Shown one piece after another: positions 58,394-64,000 of a stretch of 64,000 nucleotides of DNA (positions within the stretch are counted from its first letter, which is position 1; each line of letters begins with the position of its first letter). Origin of the DNA: Mermis nigrescens (Eukaryota; Nematoda; Enoplea; Mermithida; Mermithidae); contig JAVLUZ010000547.1 of the NCBI GenBank assembly GCA_036768485.1, positions 372,001 through 436,000 of the forward strand, in the 5' to 3' direction. The notes below the pieces were generated by a model that saw nothing but the letters and a program-made list of their open reading frames with translations, was not told where the DNA came from and did not search any database. The position numbers and the translations under genes are program-made.

Positions 58394-59047
58394 CTAGCGA
58401 AGAAAAATGCTCCGATGGAACAAAAAAAGGTAAATATACTTGAATTTTTTCATTGCTAAGGATGTAAAAGGAGGGGACTAGGGAAAATTTCCCTATATGC
58501 GCAGAAGCCATAGGAATGTGCTAAACAGTTAGACTTTCCCCTCAACAACGCAAAAATCGAAGATATTCTGCGGCCTATGCGCGTTTCTGCAAATTTTCCT
58601 TAGTAATTTCGATTATGATGGCGAGTATTTTGTTTATTTCATTTTGGAAAATTTGATGAAATTTTCTGTGGTTTTTCAAGGAAACTATTGAGTTGGCCAT
58701 GTAGGTGTAAAGTTTACACTATTATCTTTTACACCAGAGCATTGTGGACGGTCAAGATTTCATTAAATCAGTAATTCATTGATTATTTAATAGTCATGAA
58801 AGTGTCTTCAATGCTCTTTTGCGAAACACTTAAATACGCTTTGTGACTACACCCTCATTTTTCACAGGCCGCAGAATATACTTCGATTTTTGCGTTGTTT
58901 ATGGGAAGTCTAACTGTTTAGTACATTCCTATGGCTTCTGCGCATATAGAGAAATTTGCCCTAGTCCCCTCTTTTTACATCCTTAGCAAAGAAGAAATTC
59001 AAGTATATTTACCTTTTTTGTTCCATCGGAGCATTTTTCTTTGCTAG
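58394..59047. mobile_element. Fold-back element, copy 2
   Basis: Inverted arms 58394-58580 and 58866-59047, starting CTAGCGAAGAAAAATGCTCC and CTAGCAAAGAAAAATGCTCC. Same family as 46380-47216. The centre has one GTGTAAAGTTTACAC palindrome (58709) and a GAGCATTGTGGACGGTC stretch resembling the array at 44990-45020. Confidence 0.87.
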
Positions 59048-59117
59048 TTCCCTTCTTTTATTTATTAATTCAGGCCATATATCCTTAGGTAGGCAGCGCC
59101 AAAATTCTAGGGGATGC

Positions 59118-60400
59118 AAGTAGCTGGAGAAATTTCTTTTTCGTCTCGAACCCCTTACACTAAAATGATCACAGATCAAGAAACATTGCGTTAAAAGAGG
59201 AAAAAATTTATGTTGTGAGATATTGTAGCCCTCTACATTATAAAACCAATTGGACTGCACAGAAACCAAAATTGAGTTAGATAACTTTTAGGACACGCTA
59301 ACAGTAAAAACTTCGTTTACTTTACACTTTTGTGCAACAACCTTTAAGTGTAAAGAGATTTGAATTTCAGATTCGTAATATACAACTCATGGGCAACATT
59401 TAAAAAAATTGGCCCTCCGCAAATTGTTTGATATCCAATGCTCTGGGCGGAAAAGTGTTTCTCAGTGTAAACTTTACACTTGTGCATATAACGCAATATT
59501 GGGTGTTTAGAAACAAAATAAACTAGGATATGTAACACTAAGGTCAGGGCACATTTTAAGCATAATTAGCATGTTCCCCCTACTTAGCGGAGTAGCTGGA
59601 GAAATTTCGTTTTTCGTCTCGAACCCTTTACACCAAAACGATCAGAGATCGAGAAACATTGCGTTGAAAAAGAAAAAAATTTACGTCTTTGAGATATTGT
59701 AGCCCACTACATTATAAAACCAATTGGACTGCACAGAAACCAAAATTGAGTTAGATAAGTTTTAGGATACGCTAATAGTAAAAAACCCGTATACTTCACA
59801 CTTTTGTGCAACAATCATTGAGTGTAAAGAAATTTTAAGGTCATATTCGTAATCTACAACTGAGGGGCAACATTTTTTTTAAAAATTAGCCCTCCGCAAA
59901 TTTTTTGATACCCAATGTTCTGGGCGGAAAATGCTTCTCGGTGTAAACTTTACGCTTGTGCTAATAACGCAATATTGGGTATAGTATAGCAACCAAATAG
60001 ACTACGATCTGTAACGCTAAGGTCAGGGCACATTTTAAGCATAATTAGCATGTTCTGCCTACTTGGCGGAGTAGTTGAAGAAATTTCCTTTTTCGTCTCG
60101 AACCTTTACACTAAAACGATCACAGATCAAGAAGTATTACGTTAAAGGAGAAAAAAATTCGGTTTTGAGATATTGCAACCCTCTACATTATAAAACTAAC
60201 TGGACTGCACAGAAACCTAAATTGAGTTTGATAAGCTGAAGGACACGCAAAGAGTAAAAATACGTATACTTTACACTTTTGAGTAACAACTATTGAGTGT
60301 AAAGAAATTTTAAGTTCAGATTCGTAATGTATTACTGATGGGCAACATTTTAAAAAAATTGGCCCTCCGCAAATTATTTGATTTTTTGCTTTAGACTTTA
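59118..60400 (-). repeat. Tandem repeat, unit about 475 bp, 2.7 copies
   Basis: Units start near 59122, 59592 and 60072 at GTAGCTGGAGAAATTTC or a close variant. They share CTCGAACC, AACCAATTGGACTGCACAG (or a one-base variant) and GGTCAGGGCACATTTTAAGC. Copies one and two contain GTGTAAACTTTACAC-type palindromes (59464, 59940). The third copy is truncated. It is in FASN's 3.8 kb intron. Confidence 0.88.
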
Positions 60401-60565
60401 CATACTTATTGCTAACTCGGTATTGAGTGTAAACAAAAAAAAGACGGGCATCGAATTTTTTAATTATTCATCGATTAAAAAAACCGCACCTCCTTGGCGT
60501 GTGCCGTTGTTGCTGTGAGGGGGGACACAAATTTCACACTCGCTGTGATAAACATGCGCTACCTA
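60400..60565 (-). repeat. Terminal-like sequence matching 43490-43640 in inverse
   Basis: Read on the minus strand it shows CCCCCTCACAGCAACAACGG, GTGCGGTTTTTTT and AAATTCGATGCCCGTC. The other locus has CCCCCCACAGCTATAACGGG, GTGCGGTTTTTTG and AAAATCGATGCC. Confidence 0.7.
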
Positions 60566-60739
60566 TAATAATAGAGAAGTAAAAGGGAATCAGAGCGCGA
60601 TAAAAACAAAAAAATCATTTGACAATATCGTTAGAAATCGCCAATTATTCTGGTTAACTATCATAGCTTGATGAAGCCAAGAATTTGCAGCATGCAAACC
60701 AAGCTGATCTCAAAGCTACATTAATTGATTATATAAGTA

Positions 60740-61412
60740 GAGACCGGTAAGGGCAAAATATAGCTAAAAAGGGCAAATGTAGGGCAAAAGAATGTCAGAA
60801 AAAGAACAAAAATAAGGGCAAAATAAGGGGAAAAATAACACTTTTGAAGAACACAATTCCAAACTTTGTTATACGTCAAAACTCCAACTTTCTTAAATGC
60901 GAAGTTTTTGTGTAAATGAACGTACCAATTCCAGCTCAAATTTTTAGTGATTGGCTATCAGCTCTGTCGAAAATCTCAGGAAATCAGTGATTATTCCGTA
61001 GTAGTAAATTTTATTTGACGGTAATTCCCAAGTAGCGTTCACCCGAAAATGATGCGTACATAATTCGATTCAGCGGAAACAAAAAAAAACCGTTTTTAAC
61101 TTTTCAGCTACGTTTAGATTTGGACGAATTTTAAAACATTGAATGTGCTTTCACCTACTAAAGCAAGCAATAACATACCGAAAAATAATATACCAAATGA
61201 CCAATTCTTCCCATACTGAGTGTATCTTATGCAAAATTTACGAAATTAGGTGCAAATTCACCAGACTATGCATTTTAGGGGAAAATAAGGGCAAATAAGG
61301 GGAAAAGTCATGGTAGGGCGCTAAAGCTATTATATGTTTTTTGCCGTTTCTAGATGAGTTGAGTTCAAATCCGTCCTCAGAGAAAAGGTGCTGCCCAGAA
61401 TTATCCGGTCTC
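60740..61412. mobile_element. GAGACCGG TIR element, TA-flanked
   Basis: 673 bp with inverted ends GAGACCGGTAAG and GAGACCGGATAA, and TA on both sides. Just inside both ends of its left two thirds lie AGGGCAAAATAAGGG-like strings. No coding content was seen. Confidence 0.75.
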
Positions 61413-61826
61413 TATATATGTACATAGTTAAGAAACTCATCGGCAATAGGATCGCTTCAATGTCGTTTGTATTTACATTTTCCTGATATTCTGGGTTTTC
61501 GAAATTTCTGAGCAACTTTATGCAAATGCATTTGTCGGTAAGAGACGTATTTATAACCTCTAAGCTCATTCAAGTTACCAATGTCGTGACATATACATTT
61601 AAGGATTTAATGGATTGATAGCAGAAAACGAGTGCGGGTCTCCAGGTAATAAATAAAACTGGACGCTAAAATACTCGTTTTAAGTGATCCAGGATTCAGT
61701 CTCGAGGTAAATAAATTTATAAACATTTAAATCATAAGGTATTTAGCATAATAGCCTGAAATACGTTATTAGCTTGAGTATAAAGATATCAAGCAACTAA
61801 TTATTAATTAAAAATGTTACCGTTAC

Positions 61827-62139
61827 CTAAAAGCGTTTTCTAATCTGTCGCTCGTAAAGACAATCGAAGGCAAAGGCTGTACCACACCGCTTTCGATTCC
61901 TCGTCTTACCATTACAAACACCGATTCCCAATCATTAAAGGCACATTCGTCAAAAAGTGAATCCAACAAAATGCCATGAAAAGTGATGTTTTTAAGAAAA
62001 ACGGCCATCCCCAAATTGGAGTTATTGGCGAGGTCAAATTTGCCGATTTCCAGAAATCGTCCGTGCTTAGCGAGACAACGTAGCGAAGCTTGAAGCTTCT
62101 CTTCTGACAACGAATTTAGTACTACGTCAACGCCACGAC
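61827..62139 (-). CDS. FASN: FASN exon: enoyl reductase middle
   Basis: 103 codons with split codons at both ends. [40 protein letters not shown] and [15 protein letters not shown] match human [40 protein letters not shown] and LKNVTFHGVLLDAFF. Acceptor GATTTTTTAAG; donor AG/GTAACG. A 3.8 kb intron filled with repeats follows in the gene. Confidence 0.96.
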
Positions 62140-62904
62140 CTTAAAAAATCGAAGTTAGTAAAATGAACGGTGAAATATTTTTTCCTATCTTTCAACGCCC
62201 AATTTTATCAAATTTCCAAGATTGCATCGGCTCGACGATTTATTGTGTGCACACCGCCACAAAGTTAATGGAATTGTTCCATTCTTTCCCAGCTTTATAT
62301 TAAGTTTTATAATTGGGCATTACACAAGTGTAGCTAAGAGAATAACATTATAACATCGAGTCTTTCACACAATCGATCTGAATGACGCTTTCAAATATGT
62401 AAAAACTTCGAAAAAGGAAATTTTCTGAAATTTTCAAACTTTCAAAGAACCGCTTTAAGATTGATCAAAATATCCTGTTTATCAACTACTCCAGAACTGT
62501 AATTAGAAAAAATTGGTTTGGTAACCGAGTATGCCATTGGTGGAATTCATTACCTCACGAAACTAGATGCTCAGACTCTTTAAACTCTTTTATTAATAAG
62601 TTAGAAAAAAGCGACTTAACAGCTTTTTTGCAGGGGGGGAGCGATTCAAATGACATCACTGCCCAAGTGACCTGTAGAACATAATATTAATGTGTTTTCC
62701 TCCTTTTTTAATCGTTTTTTATCGTTTTTTACTACTTTTTGCATGACTTATGTTTCTACGAAAATAAACATTACATTACATTATGATGAAGAATTAATGT
62801 GCCACTCGAGTTCGAGCGATTCACCAAAAAATTTAAAATACATAAGCTACAATAAAGTATTCGCTTTTCATTTCAAACAGATGATCATTTACAGCTTGCA
62901 TGTA

Positions 62905-63112
62905 AGGGTTCGACATGTTGGGTGGGGTGCCCATTCATTTTTAAGGTGAGGAGGGGGTTAACGACCTCCAATTTTCGGCTGAAAATGGCCGAAAAAATAC
63001 AATTTTTTCTAGGAGGGTGGGGGATCAAAATTTTCTGGTTTTGGGGTGATGGGGACAAGACAACCACTTTGAATAGCGGATCCCCTATCCCCTGTTCCAT
63101 GTATGACTTACA
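62905..63112 (+). repeat. Family E TIR-like repeat
   Basis: Runs from CATGTAAGGGTTCGACATGT to CCCCTGTTCCATGTATG, 30 bases from a FASN splice donor. Confidence 0.65.
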
Positions 63113-63141
63113 GAATTATCACTAAATATTTTTTCTGTCAC

Positions 63142-63351
63142 CTTTTGTCAACTTTCGCACTTGTAACTCGAAATCCGTGTTTCGACTATTTCCGATGTGA
63201 GAATCATCAAGTTGAGGAAAGTGTTTCATCAAAACATGCTTCTTTTCATTGTTTCCTACCGTAGTAAATACTTCGCAGCCCATCGACAAAGCCAACCTAA
63301 TGGCTGCTTGCCCGACGCCTCCTGTACCCGAATGGACTAGTAAAGTTTCTC
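63142..63351 (-). CDS. FASN: FASN (type I fatty acid synthase), first visible exon: enoyl reductase NADPH site
   Basis: Animal fatty acid synthase is a cytosolic homodimer that builds palmitate from acetyl- and malonyl-CoA with NADPH. Only its 3' third is here: twelve exons, 2621 coding bases, all reading phases consistent, about 872 residues in the order enoyl reductase, ketoreductase, acyl carrier protein, thioesterase. The upstream ketosynthase, acyltransferase and dehydratase lie beyond 64000. This exon encodes [20 protein letters not shown], then CEVFTTVGNNEKKHVL and FPQLDDSHIGNSRNTDFE, matching human [20 protein letters not shown] and FPQLDSTSFANSRDTSFE. GTGGVG binds NADPH in the enoyl reductase. 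Acceptor TTTCTATCAG; donor G/GTGACA. All catalytic residues that can be checked are intact, so the gene looks functional. Confidence 0.96.
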
Positions 63352-63681
63352 CTGATAGAAACAAAATTCAAAGCAATCATCTGCGTGAGAGTAAAATAAT
63401 TGAACAGCAATAATAAAAGATTACATATGAAAATGGAGCGTAAAAAACGCAGAAAAACCTGTCAAATAAATCAAGCGATAGGTGTATTCAAAAGCAATAG
63501 CTCTAGAGACGTGATAAGCCGATACATAAATAAAACTCACGAATGTTTCAAAAAAATATGTATTAGCATCGTTCACAGGAGATCTACACTGTAGTAGCGC
63601 GCGACATTTGATAATCTTGAAAAATTAGTGGTCACCTTAGCAACTTTCTGTTATGTTTGAAATTAAATATCTACCACACAC

Positions 63682-64000
63682 TGTTTTTTTTGTACGAGAC
63701 AAAAATTTTGAGGCTCGTACAAAGATTTTTCGGAGCCATCTTTGTACAATGTACAAAGACTTTTTGGGGCAAAGTAATAGTAATTTTAACGTTTTTTGGA
63801 GTATTTTTTAGCAGAATTTCTGAAAATTTTCGGCGCTTCGTGCCGAGTATCATAATTATATGCTAGTTAGCTCCAAGCGCGGGCATTTAACACTCCAAAA
63901 TCTATCTGTTAGCATCTTTGTACAGATTGAAGCATCTTTTGCATCAATTTCCACTGTTTTATAAAGTTTTTATGCAGAAAAAAGAACTATTAAACAATTT
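63682..64000 (+). repeat. Family A/C relative, continues past the window
   Basis: Starts CACTGTTTTTTTTGTACGAG. It carries CTTTGTACAATGTACAAAG and a GGCGCTTCGTGCC palindrome, then sequence like the family C interior (compare 7480-7600). Confidence 0.6.

Overview
This is a gene-poor, repeat-rich stretch of animal nuclear DNA. Spliced genes with GT-AG introns, a type I (multidomain) fatty acid synthase and nuclear genes for two mitochondrial ribosomal proteins show it is metazoan. The species cannot be named from the sequence; an ecdysozoan (nematode or arthropod) would fit, but that is a guess. All exon joins were worked out by hand from reading frame, splice consensus and remembered homology, so boundaries may be off by a base or two.

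Three certain genes and one possible gene were found. (1) The 3' part of mRpS34, + strand, with exons at 2457-2666 and 13220-13482; the first exons lie left of the window. (2) A complete-looking mRpL9, + strand, seven exons from 16262 to 28979, about 320 aa. (3) An unassigned 3'-terminal exon, + strand, 31464-31700. (4) The 3' part of a fatty acid synthase (FASN), - strand, twelve exons from 63351 down to 36620. These encode the end of the enoyl reductase, the ketoreductase, the acyl carrier protein and the complete thioesterase (about 872 residues). The rest of FASN lies beyond position 64000.

Roughly 2.6 kb of the 64 kb is FASN coding, 1 kb is mRpL9 and 0.5 kb is mRpS34. Most of the rest is non-autonomous DNA transposons sitting in introns and between genes. 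Many have exact ends and target site duplications (TSDs), mostly 8 bp, which is the hAT signature. Families seen: A (about 430 bp, TIR CAGTGTTTTTT/CACGGTTTTTT), C (1.7-2.2 kb, TIR CATAGTTTCCC), B (about 250 bp G-rich repeat with the core GGTGGGCAGCAC), D and E (G-rich TIR-like repeats), CAGTGGCGGAT elements, a 160 bp CAGGCACG MITE, a TA-flanked TAGTCTGTTTCA MITE, two fold-back elements, a 9-bp-TSD element, and a 3.2 kb element with about 680 bp inverted repeats that still carries broken protein-coding remnants.

Layout: 1-13500 mRpS34 end with a 10.6 kb intron holding a nest of elements; 13500-16250 intergenic, with two MITEs; 16262-28979 mRpL9, whose 7.6 kb fourth intron holds a three-level nested insertion; 29000-34700 unassigned exon plus repeats; 34726-36429 hAT element with a transposase remnant, 190 bp from the FASN stop codon; 36620-63351 FASN, with a 10 kb intron in the thioesterase; 63352-64000 FASN intron. 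The most unusual repeat signals are a GGCGCgaaGCGCC palindrome shared by unrelated elements and arrays of a GTGTAAAGTTTACAC palindrome at two loci in opposite orientation.
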